Origin: Aquiflexum balticum DSM 16537
Lineage (GTDB): Bacteria; Bacteroidota; Bacteroidia; Cytophagales; Cyclobacteriaceae
Length of the DNA stretch: 64,000 nucleotides
Assembly: GCF_900176595.1 (NCBI RefSeq)
Contig: NZ_LT838813.1
Coordinates: 4,110,001-4,174,000, forward strand
Direction of reading: 5' to 3'
This document shows positions 25,460 through 35,041 of the stretch, one piece after another; positions within the stretch are counted from its first letter, which is position 1; every line of letters starts with the position of its first letter. The translations under genes were made by a program, and so were the position numbers. The notes under the pieces were generated by a model. The model worked only from the letters and a program-made list of their open reading frames with translations. It searched no databases and was not told where the DNA came from.

Positions 25460-26179
25460 ATGAAAACCTTCCTCTTTTCTTTTTTGCTTTTGATTTTTGG
25501 TGCCAGTAATTGTTTGATTGCCCAATCACCCGCACTAAATGTATTGTCCCATGATACCAGGAATATCAATTCAAGTCCTTCTTCCTATTCAAGAGAAATG
25601 AAATTTGAATTTAAATCAAGGAGCATTATTGGTGTTCCTGGAACAGGTGTATTCTCTGGTTTAATAACCTTAGCCCCTTGGGTTACAGATGGCACAGGGA
25701 ATAAACATCACCAATTAAATTTTAATGACGGTGGGATTTATTACCGAAACGGAACAAACAATAGTTCAACCTGGGGGATTTGGAGAAATATTTTAACGGA
25801 AAATGAAAGTGGTAACGTCGGCATCGGTACAACTAACCCCACCCAAAAACTCGAAGTCAACGGCACCATCAAAACCAAAGAAGTCAATGTGACCATGACC
25901 GGATGGGCTGACTATGTATTCAGGGATGGTTATTTTCTTATGCCGTTGTCTGAACTGAAATCTTTTATTGAAACCAACGGTCACCTTCCTGAAATGCCCA
26001 CAGAAGTTGAGGTAATAGAAAATGGATTAAACCTTGCCCAGATGAATGTGAAATTATTGGAAAAAGTGGAGGAGTTGACTTTATATATTTTGTCCCAAAA
26101 CCAACAGATTCAGATTTTGAATGAAGAATTGAAGGGTTTAAAAATTGAAATTGAAGTTCTTAAGAATTCATTTGACTAA
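25460..26179 (+). CDS. Secreted protein with GIGT-KLEVNG C-terminal module, copy 2
   Basis: 239 residues from ATG 25460 (signal MKTFLFSFLLLIFGASNCLI), four bases after the previous stop; a start at 25421 would overlap. The C-terminal ~115 residues repeat the module of the preceding protein: GNVGIGTTNPTQKLEVNGTI, KTKEVNVTMTGWADYVF, NGHLPEMPTEVEVIENGLNL, AQMNVKLLEKVEELTLYILS, then a coiled coil. The N-terminal part differs completely from its neighbour (FSGLITLAPWVTDGTG region), giving two different heads on a shared stalk-like tail. It stops 14 bp before the RHS protein, so the three genes form one operon. Function not known. Confidence 0.75.
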   Translation: MKTFLFSFLLLIFGASNCLIAQSPALNVLSHDTRNINSSPSSYSREMKFEFKSRSIIGVPGTGVFSGLITLAPWVTDGTGNKHHQLNFNDGGIYYRNGTNNSSTWGIWRNILTENESGNVGIGTTNPTQKLEVNGTIKTKEVNVTMTGWADYVFRDGYFLMPLSELKSFIETNGHLPEMPTEVEVIENGLNLAQMNVKLLEKVEELTLYILSQNQQIQILNEELKGLKIEIEVLKNSFD

Positions 26180-26193
26180 AACTAAAGGCTGAA

Positions 26194-29100
26194 ATGTTTG
26201 ATTTTAATTGTTTATTGTTGTTGGAATTGAGATCTGGAAGAAAGCCGGATTGGATCAATAGGGGTAAGGTTTTATTCTTTACCTTCATGTTTGGTATTTT
26301 TTGGCAGATTTCCTTGGGTCAGACAGGAACTTACAGTAAACCAAATTTCATTCCTCCGAGCCCTGAAGCTTCATCAATGTTTAAATTTATAGACATACCT
26401 GTCAGTAAAGCAACAGGAGTTCCGAATATTTCGATTCCCATATATGAGATCAAACTAAGTGATTTATCCGTTCCGATTTCCATCCACTACAATTCTTCGG
26501 GAATCAGGGCTGATGAAATTTCAGGAAGTATTGGCTTGGGTTGGACTCTGAGTGCCGGGGGAATGATTTCTGCAACTGTCAACGGAACAAATGACATGGG
26601 CGGCATTGGCTATCTTAATGCCCCTGTATTCCCTGAAGATAGAGAGTTGTCCCCACAATCGTATTTGCAACCTAATTTTACAATATTTAAAAATTCCGAT
26701 TACCAGTTGCTGACTGAGTTAACAGGTCAGCAGGTCTATGTCGTATCCAACGGAGTGGTTACATCTACTCCCCCGCAACAACAATTTGACACCCAACCTG
26801 ATCTGTTTTACTACAGCTACCCCGGTGGAAGCGGTAAGTTCTTTTTTTCAAAAAATGGAAACGCCCATACTATACCATTTTCGCCTATTGGAATCACTAC
26901 AAGTCCAGATTTTGTCATTGAAGATGGTGATGGTGTGAAATATTCATTTGAACAGGTTGAAATTGTAAATGTCACATCTTTGGGATTCACAAACCAACCG
27001 GTATTTGGTTCAATAAATTCAACAGTTCAAAATTTTGTTTATCATTTGAGTAAGATAGAAACACCTGGTGGAAATGTCGTTGAATATCAATATGATGATG
27101 TTACTTATAATTATAAAGGAAGGACAGAATTTACGAGGTACAAAAAATTGGGAAACGTTGATGGGACTTTCCCATCTTCTGCAGAGACGAGAATTGAGAC
27201 CGGACATAAGGTCTTTGGGAAAAACCTGAGAAAAATCCTTGTGAATGGAAGGTTGATTGTTGAGTTTATGTACGAATCCTGTAACAGGATCGATCTTGAT
27301 AAAGCACAAGGAGAAACCGGTAACTTCGCAATCGATAAGATAAAAATATATAAAGGAGAAGTTGAAGAAATATTCGATTTTGAATATGGATATTTCAATT
27401 TCACTTCTTCAAATTATTGTGGGATATCTCCGAATTCCAACCAGTATAGGCTTAAATTAAATTCCGTACAGCGGTCTGAAGAAGGGCCTTATACTTTTAC
27501 TTATTTTGGAAATAACTATTTGCCAAACAGAGATATATTCGAAACCGATCATTGGGGTTATTACTCTACTTCCGGCGGAAAATTTGCAATAGATGAGACA
27601 GGTTTTTTTCTTGGAGGACACTCTAAAGATCCAGATCTCAACACCACTAAAATTGGTGTAATTGAAAAAATTGTTTATCCGACAAAAGGGCTTTCCGAAT
27701 TTTATTATGAGTTGAATCAGGCTCGGGATACTTTGGAGACGTTTGGTGTTAATTTGATAAATAAGTCTTTAGGTATATATTACGATCCGTCAGCTGGTGT
27801 ACAAATGGAGAATTTCACCCTCACAACACCTAAATCGGTAACTGTTATGTACAATACCACAACAGCTCCGGTACAGGCAAACCTCAGGTTTGATGTTACA
27901 CTTACAGGTCCTAATGGATATTGGAGACAATTCCAGTCTGTGTCAGGAAATGATTTAACTTCGGTTTCATTACAGGCAGGTAATTATACATTGACAGTGG
28001 ATCAGGTTGGTTTTTTTGAGGAGGGTTATGTGAATTTGTTTTGGGTGGAACAGGAGTTTAATTACTCAACAACAATCGGGAATTTTCAATTGGGAGGCTT
28101 AAGAGTCAAGGAAATCAGACATTTGGACAAAGAAGGAGGCAGTATCGAAAATCAGTCATTCTTTGACTATACGATAAAGGATAACCCTTCCGTTTCTAGC
28201 GGAAAGATAGCTAACAAGCCCAGGTATTTTTATTCTATTGATAAGATAATAAGGGGTTTAAACCAAACTGGTAGCGGGCTTCTTGATAAAGAAGCATCGT
28301 ACCATGTGCAATCCTCTTCTGCTGTATTGCCGATGGCTGGCTTAAATGGATATCACGTGCTTTACACAGAAGTTACGCAATCTAATTCTTCCGGTAAGGA
28401 TATTGGTTTTGTTTTTTCCAAATTCAGCTTCGTAAACGATTTAAAGGCCTATGTTACTTTTCCTGCGGTGGCACCGATTAGCTTTAATTGGATGCGGGGA
28501 TTACTTCTTTTAGAGGAAATTTATGCCAAAAATCCCACAAATAATTCATACCGAATTATCCAAAGGACCGAAAATGAGTATCAACATTTGTATACCGATA
28601 GATCAGCCTCAAATTTCTCGGAGAATTTTGCCCACTATACACCCCCGGCCCAATTGAATGAAAACCATGCTCTCGGCCTTTCAATAGAATTGATAGCACC
28701 TGAATGGCTGTATCAAACTTCGCCCGCGGGCTCTGGTTACCTGCCGGCAATATTTAGGGTTTCATCATTTAAACAAATTTCTTCATGGACAAAATTCACT
28801 AAATCCACAACAACGGAATTTGACGCACTTCAAAATCCGATATTTCAAAAAACAACTGAATATTTCTATGACAATCCAAATCATGCCCAAACAACAAGAG
28901 TAGTCAGTTCTTCGAGTGATGGTGCTACTTTCACCGATTACATGTTGTATCCTCATGACTATTCGGGAGGGAGTTCAGCTTTGAACGATATGAGGTCAAA
29001 CGGACTATTTGCTTTGCCGGTTGAACAGGTCCGCATGGTTGCCCGGGGGAGTCAAAGTTTTATCGTGGGAGGTAATCTCAATGAATATAAAACCGGGGGT

Positions 29101-29883
29101 AAAGGGTTGTTGGACAAGGTTTTCGTTTTGTCTCCGGGCACTGCTGTTCCCTTAAGCCAGTTTAAATTTTCAAATACATCAATGGGAAATCTCCCGGGAT
29201 TTTCTTCAGGAGGAAATTATTCCAAAGACAATAAATATTTCCAGAAAATTCTGTTTGAGAATTATGACACAAAAGGAAACCCCGGGAAATATCAAGAGAC
29301 ATCCGGAAACCCTGTTAGGATTCGTTGGGACAATACATTTAACAATGTTTATGGGATATGTAAGGGCTGCTCTCCTGATTTCTTTGCATTTACTTCTTTC
29401 GAAGATGATGTTAAAGGAGGATGGACTTATAGTGGAAGTACAACGACAAGTCACTCCAAGGCAGGAAACAGGGGATATAATTTATCGGGTGGTGCGGTTT
29501 CCATTTCTTCGATACCAACGGGTAGTGACAAGTTTAAAGTAGGGTTTTGGGCCAGGACATCCGGTACTAACCCTTCTCTTTCAATTGGGGGTACTCCGAC
29601 AACTGTTACCTCTACCTGGCAATGGTTGGAAAAGGAAATAACTTCTTCCAGCCTTAGTATTTCGGGAATCAATGTGATTATCGACGAACTTAGGTTACAT
29701 CCCGTTTCTGCGGAGGTTGAAACATATACGTATACCCAACTCAAAAAAATCGCGAGTACAACTGATTCCAGAGGGTATGTTACGATATACGAATATGACC
29801 AAATAGGCCGATTGAAAACAGTTAAAGACGAAGACGGAAACATTTTGGAACATTACGAATATAATTACGCTACTGGTAACTAA
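26194..29883 (+). CDS. Large YD-repeat/RHS-associated secreted protein
   Basis: 1229 residues. An N-terminal hydrophobic segment lies near residues 26-42 (KVLFFTFMFGIFWQISLG), so the ATG at 26194 leaves an unusually long pre-signal stretch; a start at 26287 is possible. Next comes a conserved opening, SSMFKFIDIPVSKATGVPNI and SVPISIHYNSSGIRADEISG with GLGWTLSAGG, typical of proteins preceding Bacteroidota RHS genes. A central jelly-roll-like domain (around DVTLTGPNGYWRQFQS) and a C-terminal RHS repeat stretch (RGYVTIYEYDQIGRLKTVKD) follow. It is AT-rich, unlike the next gene. It is likely to be part of an RHS shell with the following protein, as the two genes are 11 bp apart. Confidence 0.85.
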   Translation: MFDFNCLLLLELRSGRKPDWINRGKVLFFTFMFGIFWQISLGQTGTYSKPNFIPPSPEASSMFKFIDIPVSKATGVPNISIPIYEIKLSDLSVPISIHYNSSGIRADEISGSIGLGWTLSAGGMISATVNGTNDMGGIGYLNAPVFPEDRELSPQSYLQPNFTIFKNSDYQLLTELTGQQVYVVSNGVVTSTPPQQQFDTQPDLFYYSYPGGSGKFFFSKNGNAHTIPFSPIGITTSPDFVIEDGDGVKYSFEQVEIVNVTSLGFTNQPVFGSINSTVQNFVYHLSKIETPGGNVVEYQYDDVTYNYKGRTEFTRYKKLGNVDGTFPSSAETRIETGHKVFGKNLRKILVNGRLIVEFMYESCNRIDLDKAQGETGNFAIDKIKIYKGEVEEIFDFEYGYFNFTSSNYCGISPNSNQYRLKLNSVQRSEEGPYTFTYFGNNYLPNRDIFETDHWGYYSTSGGKFAIDETGFFLGGHSKDPDLNTTKIGVIEKIVYPTKGLSEFYYELNQARDTLETFGVNLINKSLGIYYDPSAGVQMENFTLTTPKSVTVMYNTTTAPVQANLRFDVTLTGPNGYWRQFQSVSGNDLTSVSLQAGNYTLTVDQVGFFEEGYVNLFWVEQEFNYSTTIGNFQLGGLRVKEIRHLDKEGGSIENQSFFDYTIKDNPSVSSGKIANKPRYFYSIDKIIRGLNQTGSGLLDKEASYHVQSSSAVLPMAGLNGYHVLYTEVTQSNSSGKDIGFVFSKFSFVNDLKAYVTFPAVAPISFNWMRGLLLLEEIYAKNPTNNSYRIIQRTENEYQHLYTDRSASNFSENFAHYTPPAQLNENHALGLSIELIAPEWLYQTSPAGSGYLPAIFRVSSFKQISSWTKFTKSTTTEFDALQNPIFQKTTEYFYDNPNHAQTTRVVSSSSDGATFTDYMLYPHDYSGGSSALNDMRSNGLFALPVEQVRMVARGSQSFIVGGNLNEYKTGGKGLLDKVFVLSPGTAVPLSQFKFSNTSMGNLPGFSSGGNYSKDNKYFQKILFENYDTKGNPGKYQETSGNPVRIRWDNTFNNVYGICKGCSPDFFAFTSFEDDVKGGWTYSGSTTTSHSKAGNRGYNLSGGAVSISSIPTGSDKFKVGFWARTSGTNPSLSIGGTPTTVTSTWQWLEKEITSSSLSISGINVIIDELRLHPVSAEVETYTYTQLKKIASTTDSRGYVTIYEYDQIGRLKTVKDEDGNILEHYEYNYATGN

Positions 29884-29894
29884 CTATTTTTGAG

Positions 29895-32306
29895 ATGAGA
29901 CACTATCTGTTTACCTCCCTTTTTCTGTTTTTGGTTTGCATTGAGTTTTCATTAAGCCAGACTACTGAGAACTTTGTCAAGACCTACCGTGCCCGGACAG
30001 GAACAACTTCGATTGCTACTGTAACAGGTGGAACCTCTAGCCAGTCCTATAAAACTTTTACTTACTATGACGGTCTTGGCAGGCCAAAACAGACTGTAGG
30101 TAGGCAGTCTACAATCAGTGGAAAGGACCTGATCACCCCCATTGATTATGATGTATTTGGCCGTGAGGAAAAAGAGTACCTGCCCTATTTTGAAAGTTCA
30201 GGTACCCAAGACGGTAGGTTTCGGTCCAATGGATTTACGATGCATTCTAGCCGGACCGGCTCAATATACGGAGATAGCTACGGCTATTCTCAAAAGTTGT
30301 ATGAACCTTCCCCACTGAACAGAGTGGACAAGCAGGCATCACCTGGGAATGCCTGGAGAATGGGATCAGACAAAGAAGTAAAATTCAGCAGAAGATCCAA
30401 CACCTCGGGAGAAGGAGTTAGGATCTTCACTGTGAACAGTTCCGGGTTTCCGGTCACTTCGGCTGCTTACGGGAACAACCAGCTGTGGGTTGAAATCACC
30501 CGGGATGAAGACGACAAAACAACCGTGCAGTATACGGACAAACTGGGAAGGGTAATCCTCAAAAAGGTCCAGGATACCGCCACTCCTACGGGAAACGGAC
30601 ATTCTGGCTGGCTTTGTACCTATTATGTGTACGATGATCTGGGGCAGCTCCGGGTTGTGATCCCGCCCCAGGCCACCAGGATCATGTTTACCAAGGGATG
30701 GAACCTTTCAACAAACGCAACGCTGGCAAATGCGCAGTACTTCAGGTATTTCTATGATGAAAGAGGCAGATTGTCCGAAAAGTACATTCCTGAAAAGGTT
30801 GTGGAATATTACCTTTATGATACCCAGGACAGGCTGGTGGGTTTTCAGGACGGTAATCTTAGGGGTTCCAATAAATGGCTTTACACGATGTATGATGGAT
30901 TGGGAAGGGTGGTCATGACAGGACTGACAACAGTTCCTCCCACTACCACCTTCGCTTCCCTGAAGGCTACCCTGAACAGTGCCGGAACCAACAATGCAAC
31001 CATTAAAGCTAATACGGCAAAGATCAAGACAGGGACTTCAATCACCTCTCCCAAGTACGACGGCTATCAGGAGTATGTGGCATCAAGTTCCATTATCCTC
31101 CAGAGCGGTTTCACTGTGAAGGCGACCGGAAACCAATCCTTTACCGCCAGGATCGGCACGCTTCCGGAATCCGGGGCGACCGGGGCATGGCCAACCGAGG
31201 AGGGGGAGATCCTGACGGTCAACTATTATGACACTTATCAATATCTCACCGGCTTTTCTTATGCCAATCCAGGCCCGCCCTTTGATGCTTCAGCTACCAC
31301 AAGAGTACACGGCCTTCAGACAGGCAAAAAGGTAAAGAATCTGGAGACCGGTGAGTTTTATACCGGTGCGTTCTACTATGACAACAAAGGCAGGCTAATA
31401 CAGACCCTGGGGCAGCACCAGGCAGGAGGTACAACTCGTGCTTCCACAGCCTATAACTTTGAAGGCCAACCGACCCATAGCCTGACCACCAATTCGCTGT
31501 CATCCAATTACACGGTTCTGCGCACCTATAACTACAATGTGACCGGCCGGTTGGCTGCCATTACCCATCAAGTCGGGAGCGGAACTTCGAAGACCATTGT
31601 GCAATACACCTATGACGATCTGGGCCGCCGAACGGCCAAGACCTTCCCCGAGGTAGCATTTAATGCCAATCAGACCAGCACTTACAATATCAGGGGCTGG
31701 CTGACAGGATTGGGAACAGGATATTCAGGGATCTTCCAGCAGACCCTGTATTACAATACAGGGGCGACAGCGAACAGGTTCAACGGAAACATTGCCAGGA
31801 TATCATGGACAGGAGGACAGGAGAGCACCCCGATAACACGTACCTATAACTACAGCTATGACAATGCGAATAGGATCACCGCCGCAACATTTACTTCGGC
31901 AACAAGTGGGGAAAACAACCGCTACAATCTGAGCGGGATCCTTTATGATGACAACGGGAATATCAGGACAATGACCCGCCGGGGCGAAAGGGCAGCTGGC
32001 AACTATAATGTTGTCGATTTACTGGCTTATAATTATGCGACCAATACAACCTTTGGGGATATTTATTCGAACAGACTGCTTAGTGTGACAGACGGAGAAT
32101 CTTCCAATACATATACCTCCAAAGACTTTAAGCCCAACATCGGTGCATCTGGAAATTATCTCTACGACAACAACGGGAACCAAAGGGTCAACAAGGACAA
32201 ACGTATTTCGGAGATCAAATTCAACCACCTGAACCTGCCCGAGAAGATAAGTTTCACCACGGGGGCAAGATCAGGCTCGCATACGATGCGGAGGGCAACA
32301 AACTGA
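29895..32306 (+). CDS. DUF6443 RHS protein, N-terminal and core part, frameshifted at 3' end
   Basis: 803 codons to a premature stop. The signal peptide MRHYLFTSLFLFLVCIEFSL is followed by the DUF6443 start VKTYRARTGTTSIA and FTYYDGLGRPKQTVGRQST, then many YD repeats (YTYDDLGRRTAKTF, YNYSYDNANRITAATF, YNLSGILYDDNGNIRTMTRR). The last ~16 residues (TGARSGSHTMRRATN) are out of frame: one extra G in the G5 run at 32261-32265 would restore GKIRLAYDAEGNKLTQKVYN, leading straight into the frame at 32366. The gene is markedly GC-richer than its neighbours. Intact, the protein would be about 1380 residues. It is a polymorphic-toxin shell by family; toxicity is not shown. Confidence 0.88.
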   Translation: MRHYLFTSLFLFLVCIEFSLSQTTENFVKTYRARTGTTSIATVTGGTSSQSYKTFTYYDGLGRPKQTVGRQSTISGKDLITPIDYDVFGREEKEYLPYFESSGTQDGRFRSNGFTMHSSRTGSIYGDSYGYSQKLYEPSPLNRVDKQASPGNAWRMGSDKEVKFSRRSNTSGEGVRIFTVNSSGFPVTSAAYGNNQLWVEITRDEDDKTTVQYTDKLGRVILKKVQDTATPTGNGHSGWLCTYYVYDDLGQLRVVIPPQATRIMFTKGWNLSTNATLANAQYFRYFYDERGRLSEKYIPEKVVEYYLYDTQDRLVGFQDGNLRGSNKWLYTMYDGLGRVVMTGLTTVPPTTTFASLKATLNSAGTNNATIKANTAKIKTGTSITSPKYDGYQEYVASSSIILQSGFTVKATGNQSFTARIGTLPESGATGAWPTEEGEILTVNYYDTYQYLTGFSYANPGPPFDASATTRVHGLQTGKKVKNLETGEFYTGAFYYDNKGRLIQTLGQHQAGGTTRASTAYNFEGQPTHSLTTNSLSSNYTVLRTYNYNVTGRLAAITHQVGSGTSKTIVQYTYDDLGRRTAKTFPEVAFNANQTSTYNIRGWLTGLGTGYSGIFQQTLYYNTGATANRFNGNIARISWTGGQESTPITRTYNYSYDNANRITAATFTSATSGENNRYNLSGILYDDNGNIRTMTRRGERAAGNYNVVDLLAYNYATNTTFGDIYSNRLLSVTDGESSNTYTSKDFKPNIGASGNYLYDNNGNQRVNKDKRISEIKFNHLNLPEKISFTTGARSGSHTMRRATN

Positions 32307-32365
32307 CGCAGAAGGTATATAACAGCAGCGGATCTCTGACGAAGGCACAGGATTACATCGGGGAA

Positions 32366-34045
32366 GTGGTGCTTGTGGACGGCGCTTTGGATTACCTGGT
32401 GCATGAGGAGGGGAGGATAGTATCCGAACCGGATGGTCTCCATAGTGAATTTTACGTAAAGGACCATCTTGGGAATGTGCGACAGGTACTGCGCAGCCCG
32501 AATATTCAGACCTTTATGGCCACCATGGAGATTCAGAATGCGGAAACTGAAGAGGTGGATTTTTCCATGGTATCGGCATCCAGACAGACAGAACCTGAGC
32601 ATAATGTGACCGAAGGCGGCAACGAGGTTGCCTGGCTGAATGCAGACCGGGGGAGAATGTTAGGACCCGGAAGGACCCAGGAAATCTATGCGGGTGACAG
32701 TCTGAAGCTACAGGTGCATGGCAAATATGTGGACGACAAGAATCAAAAGGCGAATGCGGGGAGCTTTATGGCAGTGGGGGGCGTGAAAAGACTGGTGGCG
32801 GACCTGAACGAACTGGCGCTGTTCACCCAAAATGCCGGCGGTGCAAATCCGATAGCATTATTTAACCTGGCTGATATCCTGGGCAAGGATCTCCAGAAAA
32901 GAGAGGCCCCGGAGGCATATCTGATATATGCACTCTACGACCGGGACAGCAACCGCTACGAAGTAGGAAAGAAAGTCCTGAGTAAAAATGCAGCAAACCA
33001 GCATGAAGTCTTGGAAGAGAATATGTATATTTCGAAAGACGGATATATGGAGACCTTTGTGGTAAACGAAACCTCGGAGGATGTCTGGTTTGACAATATG
33101 ATGGTGATGAGTGTGAGTTCGGCCATCGTGCAGGAAACACATTATGACCCTTGGGGATTGGAACTGACAGGGATCGGGTACGAGTATGCCGGAGTGAAGA
33201 AGAATAAGTACCTCTTCAACGGGAAAGAACTGATCGAGGACAACGGCCTTCAGTACTACGACTACGGGGCGAGGATGTATGATCCGGCGATAGGGAGATG
33301 GGGAATTGTTGACCCCTTGGCGGATCAGTTCCAAAGTTGGTCTCCGTACTCTTTCTCTTTTAATAACCCTCTTCGTTTCATTGATCCAGACGGAAGGGCA
33401 CCTTGGGATGTGATCATAAAAGGTTCGGAAAGTCAAGCAGCTTTTAATGAATTGCAATCCTCAGTACAAGGACAGCTTAACTTATCAATGGATGCAAATG
33501 GGAAAGTAAGCTATACCCAAGTTGGAGAAGGCAAGCTTTCTAATGATGCTCAACAATTAACCAATGCAATAGATAACAGTTCTATCGTAGTTAATGTTAA
33601 CGCAGAAAACACAACAACAACATCATCCGGCGATTTATACATTGGCGGTGCTTTTGCCGGGAATACTGTTACAAAGGGAGCAGACGGTAATATAGTTGTT
33701 GCCGAACAGGAAGTAAATCCAGGCGTTTTAGGGAAGATGAGTACGGCTCACGGAAAACCGGGGGCCGATATGTTACACGAAGTTACAGAAGCTTACCAGG
33801 GTGGATTGATATCACAGAAGCAAGGAACTTCTTCTCCCGCATCGAATAAGGCCGGCTCTGTATATCCGAGGGCACACGGCAGAGCCACAAAACAGTCGGG
33901 TTCTATTTTTGAAAGAATATATGATGCATCAGGCAAAGAGATGAAAATGGCTCCGTCAGGCGGTTATCCAGCAGGAGTAAAAAGTGCTGATTGGTATGTT
34001 AAAGACAAAAAGGGTAATAAAGTTGTCATCCAAAAAGTACAATAA
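32366..34045 (+). CDS. RHS core end with variable C-terminal tip (continuation of the gene at 29895)
   Basis: 559 codons from the first ATG; the same frame is open from about 32264 and continues the upstream RHS gene across the frameshift. It holds FYVKDHLGNVRQVLRS, then the RHS core boundary YDYGARMYDPAIGRWGIVDP and SFNNPLRFIDPDGRAPWDV. After that point (about residue 345) the sequence changes to an AT-rich tip of ~215 residues with GADMLHEVTEAYQGGLISQK, which has an HEVTE segment reminiscent of, but not matching, a zincin HExxH. In this family the tip is the toxin. Its activity is unassigned. If the frameshift is real, this part would lack the export signal. Confidence 0.85.
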   Translation: MVLVDGALDYLVHEEGRIVSEPDGLHSEFYVKDHLGNVRQVLRSPNIQTFMATMEIQNAETEEVDFSMVSASRQTEPEHNVTEGGNEVAWLNADRGRMLGPGRTQEIYAGDSLKLQVHGKYVDDKNQKANAGSFMAVGGVKRLVADLNELALFTQNAGGANPIALFNLADILGKDLQKREAPEAYLIYALYDRDSNRYEVGKKVLSKNAANQHEVLEENMYISKDGYMETFVVNETSEDVWFDNMMVMSVSSAIVQETHYDPWGLELTGIGYEYAGVKKNKYLFNGKELIEDNGLQYYDYGARMYDPAIGRWGIVDPLADQFQSWSPYSFSFNNPLRFIDPDGRAPWDVIIKGSESQAAFNELQSSVQGQLNLSMDANGKVSYTQVGEGKLSNDAQQLTNAIDNSSIVVNVNAENTTTTSSGDLYIGGAFAGNTVTKGADGNIVVAEQEVNPGVLGKMSTAHGKPGADMLHEVTEAYQGGLISQKQGTSSPASNKAGSVYPRAHGRATKQSGSIFERIYDASGKEMKMAPSGGYPAGVKSADWYVKDKKGNKVVIQKVQ

Positions 34046-34046
34046 T

Positions 34047-34475
34047 ATGAAAGCCATTGTATTTATATATTCTTTATTTATGCTGCTTTCTTGTTCAGGC
34101 TCAAAAGGCTTGAATCAAGATAGAAATGATGATTCAAAGTACCTTATTAAAAAGATAAGGGCTATGAACTCTTGGCATATTATATATGCAGAGAAACAAG
34201 GCAGTCTCTACAAAATAGTTGTCGGTAAAGCAGATGAAGTAAGGGGTGATTGTGATGAAAAGATAGCTGTAGGGGAATATTATGATCTAGAATTAAAGTC
34301 AAGAAGGGATAACGCACCAGTAATTAATGGGGTTAAGTTAAAGCCTATGAATTATCTTGATGTAGAATGCTATGCATATGATGAGGAAACAGAGATCTGT
34401 ATCGAACCCAAAAAGGGGATATTAGATTTATACTATACAGATGATCTAATAGGATTATGCTACTTAAGAAAATAG
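34047..34475 (+). CDS. Small lipoprotein, candidate immunity protein for the RHS tip
   Basis: 142 residues from the ATG at 34047, one base after the RHS stop; a longer frame from 33984 would overlap the toxin. The signal MKAIVFIYSLFMLLSCSGSK has a clear lipobox (LLSC). The mature part is small and acidic, with a Cys pair around DVECYAYDEETEICIE and an end LYYTDDLIGLCYLRK. Known pattern: polymorphic toxin loci encode a specific immunity protein directly after the toxin tip, often a lipoprotein when the target is in the periplasm. The single-base spacing and shared AT-rich composition fit this. No immunity family recognised; the role is inferred. Confidence 0.7.
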   Translation: MKAIVFIYSLFMLLSCSGSKGLNQDRNDDSKYLIKKIRAMNSWHIIYAEKQGSLYKIVVGKADEVRGDCDEKIAVGEYYDLELKSRRDNAPVINGVKLKPMNYLDVECYAYDEETEICIEPKKGILDLYYTDDLIGLCYLRK

Positions 34476-34487
34476 AGCCCTGAACTC

Positions 34488-34513
34488 AAAAAACCGGCCT
34501 GGCCGGTTTTTTT
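34488..34513. terminator. Intrinsic terminator after the RHS immunity gene
   Basis: AAAAAACCGGCC, T, GGCCGGTTTTTTTT: strong hairpin with A and T runs on both sides. It lies 13 bp after the lipoprotein gene and 5 bp before the stop of the minus-strand regulator remnant, so it can serve both convergent transcripts. Confidence 0.85.
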
Positions 34514-34517
34514 CCAT

Positions 34518-34766
34518 TTATAGCGCAGCAACATTTTTCTGGAAGAAGTCTTTAAACTTTTTGTTGGTGAGCATCTTGTCGATCAGCTTGAATATGGTCT
34601 GTCTGTCCTCTTCCTCCAATTGCTGGATAAGCCTGAGCTGTTCGACGGCTGTCTTGTCCTCGATGACGACCTCGGATGGGATATCCCCGTCATATGCGAG
34701 TATCTGGTCGGTAGTCATGTTGAAGAGCTGTGATGCCTTGTAGAGTTCATCCACGGTGATTGCCAT
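34518..34766 (-). pseudogene. C-terminal remnant of an XRE-type regulator
   Basis: 82 residues. The start MAITVDELYKASQLFNMTTD and the end QTIFKLIDKMLTNKKFKDFF match the second half of small XRE regulators (a DEL-x-x-ASxLF-x-x-TxDxIL region followed by a dimerisation helix). The usual N-terminal helix-turn-helix is missing: upstream of the ATG no in-frame coding sequence continues. It may be a decayed regulator or a small independent protein acting on its full-length relatives. It is convergent with the RHS immunity gene. Assignment to the XRE C-terminal region rests on pattern memory and is moderately sure. Confidence 0.55.
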
Positions 34767-35041
34767 GGTTCAAAATTTGGGTGAATTTTGGCTTTGGCCT
34801 CAGGTTAACGTAAATACTTTTTTCTATCCCAATGAATTTGTAATTCACATTATGGTTAACTATCTTCCATTTGAGCTAACGGTTGTCTAGTCCAATAGCA
34901 TCATGATTTCTATCATGGATTACATTATTGAAAGGATAATAGGGTAGAATTGAATAACTATCACCATCGGTATCCACTAAATATTATCATTTAAGGAATG
35001 AATAATACCCTATAAACTGTACTTTTTAAAAAATAAAATGA

